A stretch of 64,000 nt of DNA from Clavelina lepadiformis (GCF_947623445.1 NC_135240.1:22692001-22756000); one strand, 5' to 3'; numbered from the stretch's first letter, positions 35,193-47,477 are shown. Numbers and translations are program-made. Notes: generated by a model from the letters alone, not told the origin.

Positions 35193-38100
35193 ATTTATTT
35201 TCTGATGTCTGGCTGTATAAACCATTGTATTGTTGTGCTTTGTCGTATGAGTTTTGTGCAGAGTACCTTGCAACTGACAAATTATAATTTAGTTAAGCAA
35301 AACATTGTTGCTTTTTATTTTGAAGTAACATACTCAGTTTGATGTATCTGTATTATGATACCTTTTGACTTTCTTCCTGCCCACTTTAATAAGCGTTATT
35401 GTTTAAAACTTTAAATCATGTAAATAAGATATGGTTTCATGTAAAGTGTAAATCACATCATATCGTTAAATCCTGGAGATTTGCTTTCTACCATCATGAA
35501 ATGCAAAACGCACCAATTTTTAAACAAAACCCATCACATTTTAATTAAGCCTAACAAATACTGGAGCCGCAGCTTGGTGGAGATAAATGTGGGCATGAGA
35601 TTTTACTGCTGCGAATGTTCATTCTGCCAACCATGTATACAACTGATGATGTGATCATATTTTTAGTTTTATGTGCATTTCTTTCATTTAGTGTAATTGA
35701 AACCAACCGTCTTTGTATGTGGTGTATTAAAGATTCGCTTACTCCCTACAACAAACCCTACGTGTCATGAGTCAAGTTTATCTTTTTAATATTGTTATTG
35801 TCATTTGCACAGTCAATAAGGTAAAGCTTATAGACTCACCATCTCAGTCAAGATTTGAACTTATAAGTATGCAAATAACCTATACAAATCTTTCAGACCG
35901 AGAGTAAGGCTGTTAATGTAGCACGGTATAATAGTGTTTCAAATCGTAATATTTTCCAGAATCACTTGTGTTAATTTTCAATTCAGTTATTTTCGCTGTT
36001 TGACATTTGGAAATGATTTTTGTTACTCGAAATACGACGAAAATTCGGCTCATTTCACACTAACATTTAAAGGATTAAATAGCTAGGCTGCTAGTATCGT
36101 CCATTTATTGTGAGGAATAAAAATGAAATGCCATCTATTAATTATAGTACAAATTAATAGAATATTCCGGCAAGCAGTAAACGAACGGGAAAAACTGGAA
36201 AACCCAATAAACGGTCTTAAAACATGAAAGGTTTTATAGCGTAGATGTTGCTATAAAGATGGTAAATAGACACAGCCATTAAATCAAGACTGCATTTAAG
36301 TTTAAAGTAACAGATTTCAAGAAATAAATTATGGTGACGTTAAGTTGGTTGATGTTGTAACTTACGGATCTAACACCGAATGTTGCTGTTTGTAACCTGG
36401 CTTATAGTCTATATTTAGTGAGAAATATAAAACTTAGTTCGAAAAATCAAACGTAGAATGGAAGAAAAACGACATGCGCTGGGTAAAAGCACAACATGAA
36501 AGTACACTAGATAAATGCACTCAAAACAAAAGATCACATAGTTGGGAATACGTAACAAGACTGGAATGTGTAATTGATATCATACACAAATACCAAACGA
36601 AGTTGTACAAGCTAGACTCAACATTTTATTGACAACGAGATAAGTTTTGCCCGAGGTAAAACGAATCACCTAAGCCAGTGCTTTTTAACCGGTGAGACTG
36701 TACGCACTAGCGCACATAGAAAAAATCTAGTGCGTAAGATGAACATGGTGTGGATGAAATTCGTCTGTCTGATTTTCTGTCAGTCAAGCAACGCTGATTG
36801 GTTGTGTAGTTTGACGTTTTCACGCTTGCCTTGGCGTCAGGCCATGTCAACTCGTCCGTAATACACGTTGCGCAGTCATCACATAGCAAATCCATGAATA
36901 AGACTGCCAATAAAAGAAAGTTATAGAATGTTAAAGTAGCAAAGAAAAAAGAACAGCAAAGTAATGGAGCATGTTGATATCACATCGTAACAAGGCGATG
37001 GCTTATCTTGTTGCTTTATAGTCGAAAAGTAGTCGGGTGCTATTATGGACACAAGAATGCGCGCTTTTTTGTATCAACATGGAAGTAGAAACTATGAGTG
37101 AGTGAATTAGCGTTAATGTGTGAAATAAAATTTGTTGAAATATTTTTTCAGTGGTTTTGCGCGATCCTACCATTAACTCCGTATTATGGTTAGCCATAAT
37201 GCCAGATGTGTCAAAATTCGCTTTATTCAGCGTGTACGTAAATTGCGAACGCGTTCACAATTTACAAACGCGTAAGTATGGTATTTTGCCTGGCCGAAAG
37301 GTTTATAACAACGTGTAATTGTAAATTGTGAAGGCGTTCGTAATTTGTGAACGTGTTTGTAATTTATGTTTGCGTTGACAAAAACACGCGTTCCCAAATT
37401 GTCAACACGATTACAATTTACAAACGTGTATAGGTGAACTAATAGTGACCTGTTTGGCCAACACAGCTAATTTTTTTGCACGATAATTTAGCGTGCATGC
37501 AATTTTTGAACACGTATGTATTTTAACAACGCGTTATTATGAACCTTTCGACCAGGCAAAATACTTAAAACAACGTAAATACTTAAAACAACTTCTTCCA
37601 TATACCCATTCTCATAATCTAACATCCCATCCTTAAAGCGGGCTGGTGACCTGCTTATGGCGAAATAGTCGTTTTCCACATAATGTTGTCTCCGCCGTTG
37701 TGTTTCCGCGGTAGTTTATCTTTTTGCATGCTGTATTAGCTGTAATTAGTAGGCTATACAAAAGTATATAAGAACGTATGAAGGTTTTTAAGACTTGATT
37801 TTTGCGATTTCTAAGAGACTGCGACTTTTATAATTGTTAAATTACTAAATTGCTAATATTTTGTTGTAGTTGCAGAAGTAAAAATTTTGAGAGATCTTTA
37901 GAACTTTAGAAGCTTTTTCGGTTCCTTAAAATACCTTACAAAACACATCAAAAATACAGTAGTATACTGTATTTGTGTGACGTCGTTCTGACGCCATCAC
38001 AATGACGTCCCTAAAAATTGGTCATTTGAACATTTATAATCATCCCATTGGCCCCGCTGATTATACGCCACAGGTTTCCGCTACCAGTTCTTATTTTAAC

Positions 38101-38951
38101 CAGTGTAGCTTATTGGTATAAAAACCTTTTTTTAGTTTAGCAGGGAGTGTAGTTTAGAAAGAAAGAATAGATTGGTATGGTATGGTATAGTCATAGTGCG
38201 ACGTGCTTAAATACTAATAGGTATGTGCTCATGGCGACACAGTCAAACAACAAGAAATAATAAAGCCAAGTGCATTGAATAACCGACCAACTCAAGGTTA
38301 TGTTTTTGCAGCAGTTATTGTTCTAGCTCAATTTTAATAAAATGTTTTGTAGTGAAAAGGTCAGACCCCACTGCTATATTCGTCGCATATATACACAGCA
38401 CAAATTATAAGTTATTATAACTTAATAGTTATTTCATTAATATTGCAACTCGTGTCAATTTAACCAATAAGCGAATAAATGTTTCGATAACAAATAACTT
38501 TTCCTTAAAATAAGAAAGCAAAAGGAAGTCCTAATGATAAAACCCTTGATGACAACGAAGTGGCCTCTGACGGCTGCATTTTTACGAGATATTGACCAAG
38601 AAAAATGTCAAATTATGTTATAAAATAAAAATTAGGGCAATTTTGAATAACAGTTTGAATTAGCTTAGGACAGGTGATACATTTTATAATTTGACTTATA
38701 AGTTTCATTTCACTGAAAGGAAAAAATACGTTAAATGCATGATTTTAACCGGAGAGAAAAATGCTGTTTCTGGAAAATCATTTGATATTTTCTGAAAGTT
38801 CAAGCAAAAAATGAAATTTCTTTGAGCGTTTATTGGCTTAATTTTCTTAACGTCTTCAACTTTTTCCAGATAGTCTAAATAAATTCAAAATACTGTTTCC
38901 TGAAATGAAATGTAAAAAAATTAATTTATGACGTAAATTGAAATTGCAACA
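35193..38951. other. Intergenic region between RBM15 and the nucleotidyltransferase gene
   Basis: About 3.8 kb without a recognisable gene. It includes the RBM15 3' UTR at the left, a MITE-like element at 37281-37564 and a cluster of TGACG motifs at 37978-38006. A CAGTGCTTTTTAACCGGTG sequence at 36677 looks like a hAT-type end, but no partner end was found. Confidence 0.5.
37281..37564. repeat. MITE-like element with TIRs and CGTTTGTAAATTG-type internal repeats
   Basis: The left end is GTATTTTGCCTGGCCGAAAG and the right end, on the minus strand, GTATTTTGCCTGGTCGAAAG. Both continue as GTTYATAA, giving a TIR of roughly 30 bp. The region inside and just to the left (from about 37235) repeats variants of AATTTACAAACGCG and its complement about six times. 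No ORF and no clear target duplication were found. Confidence 0.6.
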
Positions 38952-41852
38952 ATGACTAGCGAACAAAACGTGATCAACCTAGTTAAAAGTTTTTGTCAAT
39001 CTGATGAGAGGTGGCACTGGGAAAAAGAACCAAAATTAACAGCTCTACAATTTTGGCGTTTAGCCAATTTCTATTCTAAACAAGGCAAAGGAGACAAATG
39101 GAACTTCATATACAGTGCAGGGCTTTTTAGTGCGGCTATAGTGAGGAATCCGGTTGAAGTGGAAGAAGTAAGAAATGATTTTCAAGTTATGTGGGAAACA
39201 GTATTGAAATATGCCGAAGCGGATTCTTGCTGTGCGAAACTCGCTGATATATCGAATGAAATAAGAAATCAAGTGCATGTTATGCGAAAGGAAGTTCACC
39301 GGTTATTAGGAGAACTTTCACGGGTTTCGCAGGACGCCGATAAATCGATTCGATTGCAACAAGAAGAAAAAAAAGTCGAATGTGTAAGATTTTTACTGTC
39401 CTTCACCACCGAAAGCTATTCGTCTCTAATGTCATCAATTTCAAAGAAATGCATGAATCTTTTATTTGGAAGTAAAATTCCATGGAAATATGCGCATGTT
39501 GGTTTGGGGTCACTAGCACGAGGAGAAATAACTGTTTTTTCTGATTTTGAAAATATGATTTTACTCGACGATGCAGAAAGTGTAGGCGAGGACCAAACTA
39601 TAGAGGAAAAGAAACTTGAAAAATTTCGCTGGTACGCAGTGTTGTTTCACATAGTTATTATCAGCTTGGGGGAATCTCCGCTTCGATTATTAGGTATTCC
39701 CCTGTTTAACAATTTCGATGTAGAATGCCTCGATCAGGATTGGTTTTATGACATTTTCACAAAATGTGGAATCCAATTCGACAGCAACATGCCCTTGGCC
39801 TGTATGCATCTGCTTGGGCGAAAAACGTCTTCCAGAGATCTTGCCAGTAAAGAGTTAATTAAACCAGTGTCTAAGATGGCCAATTACTTGTTGGAATATT
39901 TTCTTAACACACAAGACAAAGACATAATTGAAAGTTCTTCACACTTTGAGACAACCTTAATAAAGACTAGGTTTGTTGCAGGATGCAAAGACCTTCATGA
40001 TTGTTATCATGATAAAGTCAGTAACATGCTGAATCTTCATTCTAAAAAATTATTACCGGAATTAACAAAAGTGATGAGGTCATTTGATTCCCTGAATGTT
40101 TTATCTAGTTTGTCTGATGATATATCCAAAGCAAACATAAAAGTATTGTTATATCGGGCTGCATCAATGCTTATTTCTTACCTGGGGGTGTTACAAAACA
40201 TACAGGCCACAAACTGCTTTGACATTGTGGATGAGCTTGTTGAAGTTGGTAAGCTTTCACAAGAAGCTGGTCACAACTTAAGGTATGCTTTTGCCGTGGC
40301 AAATGAAATAAGGATGAAGTTATATCAACAAGCAGGCCAGCAAGTGGTCGATGTAGATATTTTGCCACAGTTATCAAATACTTTAAACCAAGATTACATG
40401 TCACAGTTGACTGATACGGTTGGTACCGAAAGTGTTGTTGATTTCTTCATTATAATAAGGTGTCTCTGGACAACACTTTATCCAGTTATATGGAGCAATG
40501 TAGACATTAGGGAAAGTGGCATGAGTGGTTCTATGCGTGATGCAAGCAAAAATGCTATGATTACAGTTTACAATGCTCTACATTTGCCAGTAGATGATGA
40601 TACTGCTGCAATGTCATTTTCCATAAGTAGTCAATCGCTAAGAGCTCCAGCCATCCCTGAATTTCAGGATTTTGTGCCATTCTCAAAACTAGCAGCAAAA
40701 AAGCTGATATTGGTCATCCGTTACATGCTTGAGATGATGATGGACTATAAGCACTCCTCCTACAATGAAGATGATAACTGGGGATTACCTGTTCTCCAAA
40801 AATGCAGTGGAATGATGGAAGCATTGGAGTTGTGCAACGATGCTTTTGAAAGGCGTGAACTTGTGGCCGTTTCCTCAAAGGACAGAATTAGAAGATGTTT
40901 CTTTCACAATGGCTATCAGAGTTCTCACCTAGATCGGTACGTCAATGCTGTACGAGAGCTTCAGCAAACTGTTTGTCATCATCCTCAGGACAAACATGTG
41001 GTAGGTGTGTTTCCTGATATTCTGCACTTGGTTTACAGAGTTGCAGATTTCACAGAAGCACTTAAAGATTTTTATGACACTGTGGAAATTAAAATAAACT
41101 CTTTTAGTACCAGTAAACAAATGGGATTATCACAGTCACAAGAGACGACAGATGATGCTTTTAACATATTGGATGTGGTATGCTCTTTGCTGGAGTCATT
41201 TAAAGAAGGTTTAAAAAGCAATTTTTTACACCCTGAAACAAATTCAGCTGAAGATCCAATTTTGGGTATGATTTGGACCATTTTCGATGATGGTTTCTAT
41301 ATATTCAGTGATGTAAATAACGGCGTTAAAGGATTGTATGATAACATTAACATAACCAGGGAAAGGCTTTTACCACTGCAACGACTGGATCAACTAGAAA
41401 GAGCCATTGATGATGTTTCACTGGTAGCTGAAGTATTGTTCAGTGTACTTAACTGGACTTTCATAGTTAATGCTTACAGTGAAGTCCTTGTTCGTGATAC
41501 TGGCCTTGCTCTAGCAGATGCATATCGACTGAAAGGGAAAGTACACTTTGCAGAAGGCAAATTTGTATCTGCTAAGACCCATTTTCAAATACAACTAAGA
41601 ATTTTGACTAAAAATTTTCGAGAGAAAAATAGATTTTTTGCAAAAAGGGCTGATGCCATGAGGGCGATTGCAATTTGTGATGTTAACATGCAAAATTATA
41701 AGAATGCGCTCGATTTGCTCCAGGAAGAGATGAAATATCGCTCTGAAAACCTAAGCGCGAAACGTATCTCTTCAGAGTGCATTGATGAAAATTCTGCTTA
41801 CCAAGCCATTTGTTTGGCTGGTTTATTACTGCAAAATAGTAAAACAGATTAA
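38952..41852 (+). CDS. DUF294-like nucleotidyltransferase with C-terminal TPR-like helices
   Basis: An intronless frame of 966 residues, unusual beside its intron-bearing neighbours. Residues 182-203 (HVGLGSLARGEITVFSDFEN) carry the polymerase-beta-type nucleotidyltransferase signature: Gly186-Ser187, then Asp198-x-Glu200, the likely metal ligands. The Arg-x-Glu and Ser-Asp-x-Glu context resembles the DUF294/GlnD-type branch. The rest is predominantly helical. At about 852-930 two helix-turn-helix units (LADAYRLKGKVHFAEGKFVS and AIAICDVNMQNYKNALDLLQ) look like tetratricopeptide repeats. There is no signal peptide or membrane helix, so it is probably cytosolic. A candidate polyadenylation signal AATAAA lies at 42073. 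Substrate and role are unknown; protein nucleotidylation or nucleotide second-messenger synthesis are possibilities only. The third catalytic acid was not located with confidence, so an inactive scaffold is also possible. Confidence 0.85.
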   Translation: MTSEQNVINLVKSFCQSDERWHWEKEPKLTALQFWRLANFYSKQGKGDKWNFIYSAGLFSAAIVRNPVEVEEVRNDFQVMWETVLKYAEADSCCAKLADISNEIRNQVHVMRKEVHRLLGELSRVSQDADKSIRLQQEEKKVECVRFLLSFTTESYSSLMSSISKKCMNLLFGSKIPWKYAHVGLGSLARGEITVFSDFENMILLDDAESVGEDQTIEEKKLEKFRWYAVLFHIVIISLGESPLRLLGIPLFNNFDVECLDQDWFYDIFTKCGIQFDSNMPLACMHLLGRKTSSRDLASKELIKPVSKMANYLLEYFLNTQDKDIIESSSHFETTLIKTRFVAGCKDLHDCYHDKVSNMLNLHSKKLLPELTKVMRSFDSLNVLSSLSDDISKANIKVLLYRAASMLISYLGVLQNIQATNCFDIVDELVEVGKLSQEAGHNLRYAFAVANEIRMKLYQQAGQQVVDVDILPQLSNTLNQDYMSQLTDTVGTESVVDFFIIIRCLWTTLYPVIWSNVDIRESGMSGSMRDASKNAMITVYNALHLPVDDDTAAMSFSISSQSLRAPAIPEFQDFVPFSKLAAKKLILVIRYMLEMMMDYKHSSYNEDDNWGLPVLQKCSGMMEALELCNDAFERRELVAVSSKDRIRRCFFHNGYQSSHLDRYVNAVRELQQTVCHHPQDKHVVGVFPDILHLVYRVADFTEALKDFYDTVEIKINSFSTSKQMGLSQSQETTDDAFNILDVVCSLLESFKEGLKSNFLHPETNSAEDPILGMIWTIFDDGFYIFSDVNNGVKGLYDNINITRERLLPLQRLDQLERAIDDVSLVAEVLFSVLNWTFIVNAYSEVLVRDTGLALADAYRLKGKVHFAEGKFVSAKTHFQIQLRILTKNFREKNRFFAKRADAMRAIAICDVNMQNYKNALDLLQEEMKYRSENLSAKRISSECIDENSAYQAICLAGLLLQNSKTD

Positions 41853-42471
41853 AACTTGCCTTTGCAGTGTTCTTGTGCTTCTTTCCTAAGTCTTCATTAT
41901 TTTATAGCATTTGGTTTGTGTGCTGTAACCCTAGCTTGCCTTTAATACTAAACATGTATTTCACACCACCTGTTTAACATTATTGACTTTGCCATGGTTT
42001 TAGCTCTTAGGATATGTTGTTAACTGTTATGAATTTTTTTGCAGTGACATTAGCTTTTGAGTATCAATTTTAAATAAAAGAGATGAAATTAGTTAAACAA
42101 CTTTTACTTGCCAGTTATAGCTATTCTCAATTGGCTCATCCTTTTTGCAGAGTAGCTAAAGTCAGAGAAAGTTGATCAAGCCTGTGCAATAAATAAACCA
42201 GAACAATATTTGATATGATTGCACACACTTGTTAAAATAAAAAAGTTACATGTAAAATGACAAGAAAAAATGACATACTGTTACTGTAGAAAAATATAAA
42301 ATAGAATAACAAAATGAACAAGTGCTTTAAAACCTAAAAAAGTTAAGGTATAACAGTGTTTCTTTACTAAGAGTACAATGTTGAAGTATATGTATCTGGC
42401 CACTTTTTCGCAGTCCAATATGACATAACCATAGGCTGGCCTATATAATTCACCATGTCATTGGCTTATTG
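41853..42471. other. Convergent 3' intergenic region
   Basis: About 620 bp separating the 3' ends of two convergent genes. It holds the likely polyadenylation signal of the nucleotidyltransferase gene near 42073. No other feature is seen. Confidence 0.5.
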
Positions 42472-43809
42472 TTACAGTCCAAGTTCCTTATCCAGTAACT
42501 TAGTTAATTGATCCATTGCAGAGTCAAAAGCAACATTTAAAACGAATTTTTTTCTATACCATTGCAGTGGAATGCACTTTTCTGCAGACATGCTTTTTAA
42601 ATTAAGAAGCTTATCCAGTAAAATAGACAACATAAAATGGTCAATAACTTGGGCAGCAAGGTGAGTATCTGACTTCTCCTCTGGTAGTAACGCTTGCAAA
42701 CACAAACTGTCAAGTAAGAGGTCTCCTGCAAACTTGTAACAGAAACCTCCGGTTAGATCCAGATGTAGCTAGGCAAAACTTACTCATGTGTAGTTCTCGT
42801 AAACTTCTATTATGTATGATCACATTACTATTGCAAAGAATATTCAAAATTACCTTTGTTATTTGTTTGTATTGAGAAAATGCACATTGTGCACCGTAGT
42901 CTGTTAATACATCTTCCACTACATTCTTAACTTCATCAATAAGAACTTCATGCACAATATTAATGCATTCTTCACCACACTTGCATGCATGCATCACTTC
43001 ACAGGCAACTTCTTTCATAAGTTCAGCTGCTAGCTCGGGTACCAGGTCTTGTGTGAAGACCCTTGCTTCAATTTCGACTCTGTGATTCGATATGATGTCA
43101 TCGAAAAAGTTAACTGCAATCTCGTAACAGATCTCTCTTATAACATCATCCAGAACCTCAGTTGCAACTTGGCTTGTGAACCTAATAATAAAACAAATTG
43201 AAAAGAAGGAATTGCAAGAATTTGTAAAGAAATTTACAACGATTGATTAACACTATATACAAATGCCACTGCAAATAAAAATGCAAATTTTGCCTGTTTA
43301 ATTCGGCTTCCTTTTCAAGGGCTCTTCTTTGTATTGCCGGAGGAGACATGTCCATGTCAAGCTTCAGAGCCTCTTCAAGCAAGTCCAGAGTCTAAATCAT
43401 GATAACAATCATTCTGATATCACATGCACAGCTAATTACAAAGACCTAATGTTTGAAAGAAATAGCTTTATGTTTACATGACTTAACCTGCCCTAAGTGT
43501 ATAATTTATAGACATTGTACATCAATTACCAACCTCTTCTGTGACAAATTCCTCCAAAATATCTTGATAAAGAGCATTTATTTCTATGTTGGAAATCTTC
43601 GGCCCATTGTAATTAGTTTTATGAATTGAAGGCAAAAACGGAAAGGAACTAACATCTGCCAAAGGCCACTGCCTTTGGTTGTTAGGCTGCTGGGTCAATG
43701 ACTTCAATGGGGGAAGATATGTGTACAACGGAATGACACCAACTGGTTGAAAACTTTGATTTTGATCAATCTCATCGTCATTCTTCAAATCTTCTGATTG
43801 AAAACTCAT
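42472..43809 (-). CDS. Uncharacterised helical protein, four exons
   Basis: Exons on the minus strand: 43534-43809, 43294-43391, 42829-43181 and 42472-42725, about 326 residues in one frame. Exon 1 starts MSFQSEDLKNDDEIDQNQSF, is proline-rich, and leads into ALYQDILEEFVTEE. The rest is acidic and helical (TLDLLEEALKLDMD, TEVLDDVIREICYEI, ELMKEVACEVMHACKCGEEC, QVIDHFMLSILLDKLLNLKS), ending LTKLLDKELGL. Two boundaries are uncertain. Exon 2 may end at a GC donor (AACAG|GCAAAA) or about 36 bases later at a GT donor in the same phase. The exon 3 donor (CAATA|GTAATG) was chosen because it alone keeps the frame into exon 4. No membrane segment or signal peptide is seen. I do not recognise the family. 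The amphipathic helices with V/I/L heptads suggest a structural or scaffold protein. Confidence 0.65.
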
Positions 43810-44609
43810 CACAAAGCAACTGTTTTAAGCACTGTGCAGGGAGAATAAAATGCTTAAAGCCTATTTGATATGTTGAAAATGAAGCAGCTTCTTTAAGGTT
43901 TTTGCTTTATGCAAACTCGTGATTTCCTATTGTCAAGCAATCCTGCAGAAACCATAAAATAGAAGCATGATATATGATGTTATATTGTTATACCACAATA
44001 TTTATCTGCTTATTTGGCTTAATTATTTAGCAGTGTCTAATCATCAGCAAAAAATCTACATTCAGAGTGTTTGTATGTATTCAGTATGAGAAAAGAAATG
44101 CTTTCTATGCTTACTTTAGTTTATGATTCGATGTACAACTCTTGAACAGGATCAAAAGCTATTCCTGTGGTTCACTGCTAAGCAAAACTATCTAATCAAT
44201 ATTCACCTATCATATTTTCTTGATTAAAAGCCGCCCTTGAAAAGAAGCAACCCTCGATTAGAAGCTCATAAACAAAAATAAAAAATAGTAGCCGCGGCTT
44301 CTATTCGACAAATAAGGTATTTAAATTTACAATTCCACCTTGAGCAAATTTGAAAGCATTTAAGATTAGGCCTAGCAAATGCAAGGGACTAGTCTGGAAG
44401 ATATGACAGTTTTTGAAGAGAATCTATGTGTGGCGAAAGACATAACATTTGGTGTGCACTAGGCACCTGATACTTTGTTTATATTTACTACAAATTGAAA
44501 TTTCAACAACTACATTTGTCATGCTTGTTCATGTAAAATATATAAAAGTTCAGTGTGTGCTGTGATAAGTCTCCCATGTAGGTGAGGGCACTTTCCACTA
44601 GATTGGTGA
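43810..44609. other. Upstream region of the uncharacterised gene
   Basis: About 800 bp with no recognisable gene. It includes the second copy of a short dispersed repeat (44274-44312, AAATAGTAGCCGCGGCTTCT). Confidence 0.5.
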
Positions 44610-45905
44610 GAAAGTAATATTAGCAACATCGTGGAGGCATTTGAGGATCATACGCCATGCTAGCGATGCTTGATCTCTTAACTGTCTTTGACGTGGTCGA
44701 TCACGAGATGTTGCTGCAGTGCATGGACTGCACATAGGGTTTCTCTGACAAAGTCCGTGATTAATTCAGCTCATATTTAACTGATTGAAGTCAGCGGGTC
44801 TGCATGGAAAACAGCATTTCTCACAAAGTTTCCGTCTAACAAGAGGTACCACAAGGGTTGGTTTTGGTCCTCTGTTATATTCTTTGTCCTCTCAAGGTAT
44901 AGGCAACATCTGCCGAAAACACCTAGTGGCTTATCATTGTTATGCTGATTGCATCCAGTTCTACCTTGTAGTTGACGATTATGATGATTTCCTGCTGAAG
45001 TGAGCACTTTTCAAGGCTTGCCTTAAAGAAATTAAATCCTGGTTGGCATCTAACATGCTCAAGCTAAACTCAGACCCAAAAGAGCTCATACCTTTTCGTC
45101 CAAAGTGCTCATCTGGAAGAAGGTCCTTACCATTACTGAATGGAACTTCATTCATTTATTTTATTTTTCGCCTTCAATGTGGAGGACAGAAAATTGTGGC
45201 AAGGCCTCGAGGGCAAAAATGTGCATTACGGTAGTATTAAGTCAATGTAAGAAATTTTTTTAGCATAACTTTGCTCAACTTCAGTTTTTTCTCCATTCGT
45301 TAAAAGCTTGGAAAATGTTTTTCTCGATTGCGCATTTTCAGTGACCAAACAAGTCGACAGCATCGTTAGATTCTGCTACTTCCACATTAAAAACATTAGA
45401 AGGATTCGTCGTTATCTCTCGATGAAATCCTGCGAGATGCTTGTTCATGCGCTGGTTATATCACGACTTGACTACTGTGATGGTCTACTCCACGGTGTTT
45501 CGCAAGATGTGATATCTCGACTGCAACGTGACCAGAATAACGCCGCATGCTTGATTTATCAATTAAAAAAGTGCAAGCACATCAAGCCTGTCATCTTCAT
45601 TGGTTACTAGTCGAGTATACATTGCGTTTCAAGATTCTAACCATTGCTTTTGAGAGTCTAGGTGGAGCAAGGCCTGATTATCTCAGTATTCGTTTGTGAC
45701 ATTATTCATCCAACAAGATTTCTGCAGTTAAAATCTAAGAAATTATTGCAAGTTACATCAATTGGGATGGAAAGGTATACCGACAAAATGTTTTTTGTAT
45801 CTACGGCCAGGACCTGGAATGATTTAACGCAAACATGTGCAACGCCGACAACTTGAAATCTTTTCAAAAATTAATAAAACGCATTTTTCTGCTCTGTTTT
45901 TATGT
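44610..45905 (+). mobile_element. Degenerate non-LTR (LINE) retrotransposon, reverse-transcriptase C-terminal half
   Basis: Conceptual reading across frames recovers a reverse-transcriptase C-terminus. Pieces in order: LAMLDLLTVFDVVDHEMLLQ near 44657; GFSDKVRD; RVCMENSISHKVSV; GPLLYS; then AYHCYADCIQFYL near 44930, where the catalytic Tyr-Ala-Asp-Asp has become YADC. Downstream are SWLASNMLKLN, RRYLSMKSCEMLVHALVISR, LDYCDGLLHG and TARTWNDL, typical of the post-RT region of jockey/CR1/L2-like LINEs. Multiple stops and frameshifts break it, the 5' part is missing, and it is dead. Confidence 0.85.
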
Positions 45906-46750
45906 TTTAACGTTTTAATCTTGATTTTAGCGTAAAGTTTTGCTGTTTTATATTTTGCATATGAGTCATTCCATGTATAATCAACCAATTTTTTTTAAAT
46001 TTGTAACCACTACTCTTGGATTTTAATAATTTCAATATATGTTATAGACCTTGGAGAAAGCCGAAGATTAAAAAAAAAATTTTGAAAATATCTCCAGGCG
46101 TTTTCGAGTTATTCAAATTTGAAATTTTCGCCACACGATGGCTTTTGGCTAGTGAGCACTGGTCACGCTTTATGATTTTCTTTAATATCTTTATTTCTGA
46201 AGGTAGAATAATGAAACAAATGTCGAATTCACCATTTTTGGGGTCAAGGAATTCATTTAAGCACATAAAAAACCTATATCACACCTCCTTCATGGAGTAA
46301 ATTAAGTTTTTTAATTAATGTCAAAGTTCAAGTTTACGATGCAATTACAAAAATAGCAATCGCATTGGAAACATAATTTTTGCACTTTTGTGTAGCATGG
46401 TTCATGTATTTTCATGTATCCAAAAATTGGAAACTTGTTTTTTGTCCTTTAGGAATAAAGTTGGTTTTAACAGCAAGCACTATTTTTAAGATTCTTATAA
46501 GATATAAAATGCCGATTTGAGCAATATCGTATAACTGGTCATGCATATATGCAAGGTTGCAATTCCAAGGCACCAACTGCTAGTGTTTAAAGATTATTCA
46601 CCAAAAACATTAATTACTGCCTGCTAAAGGTGCACTCTGAGAGAGGTTACAGTAAATTTGAGTTCCTTTTTGAACTTCAATTTTGCCTACTCCTATTTTG
46701 ATTCTTATTATTTTATTATTCTTATTCTTATTATTATTTTGATTTCATCT

Positions 46751-47362
46751 ATGTATGAAAATGATGAATTTACCCGTTTAATGCCTGGAATTAAAGATTA
46801 TGTAAGTGTTTCCAAAAATGTTCATAAGCAAAAGAGGCTCATTTTGTGCAATTTGAAGGAATTATATGCCACATTTTGTGAAAAATATCTCGAGCTAAAG
46901 ATTAGATTCTCAAAGTTTTGTTCACTCCGTCCCAAATGGTGTGTCCCCGTATCGTCCAAAGGCAGTCATTCTGTCTGTGTGTGCATCCAACATCAAAATG
47001 CAATCCTTCTGGTTGATGCTGCCAACAACAATGAAACATACAAAACATTGATTGACAAAATAGTGTTCAGCACGGTGAACAAAATGTGCATGTTGCATCG
47101 TTGTGAACAATGTCCTGGGTCTCCAGCACTAGAAGGCTTTTTGCTTGCACAGTATGATGAGGAACTTGATGATGAAGTCCAATGCCAACAATGGAAGTCT
47201 ACAGACACGATGGATCTTATCACGGTGTTAATGATGAGATATGAATGGATTCAAGAAATTGTAAGAGTTTTGGATGATCTTACAAAGCATTCATTCATAG
47301 CTAAATGCCAATCTAGATACTTAAACTCCAGAAAGAGTTCTGTAACATATGATCTTAAGTGA
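46751..47362 (+). pseudogene. Transposase-like ORF, left-arm copy (frameshifted)
   Basis: It starts at MYENDEFTRLMPGIKDYVSV and follows the right-arm copy almost residue for residue through VVSTDTMDLITVLMMRYEWI-like coding. It loses one base near 47348 and stops after SSVTYDLK, where the right copy reads SSVTDDTCVILLDFAENY. Coding homology continues out of frame to the arm end at 47485. The second half of the protein is absent from this arm. Confidence 0.8.
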
Positions 47363-47477
47363 TTTTGCTGGATTTCGCTGAGAATTACACTTTTACAATC
47401 CAAGATGAAGTACAAAGCTATCACTGGAACCAGCAGCAATGTACAATCCACCCCGCTGTTGTGTATTACATGCAAGA

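Noticed and set aside
36677..36695. CAGTGCTTTTTAACCGGTG as the end of another hAT element
   Set aside because: No inverted partner end or target duplication could be found nearby.
45962..45968. TGAGTCA (AP-1 site) at the ends of the fold-back element
   Set aside because: It is part of the element's terminal repeat and appears at both ends for that reason. No evidence of regulatory use.
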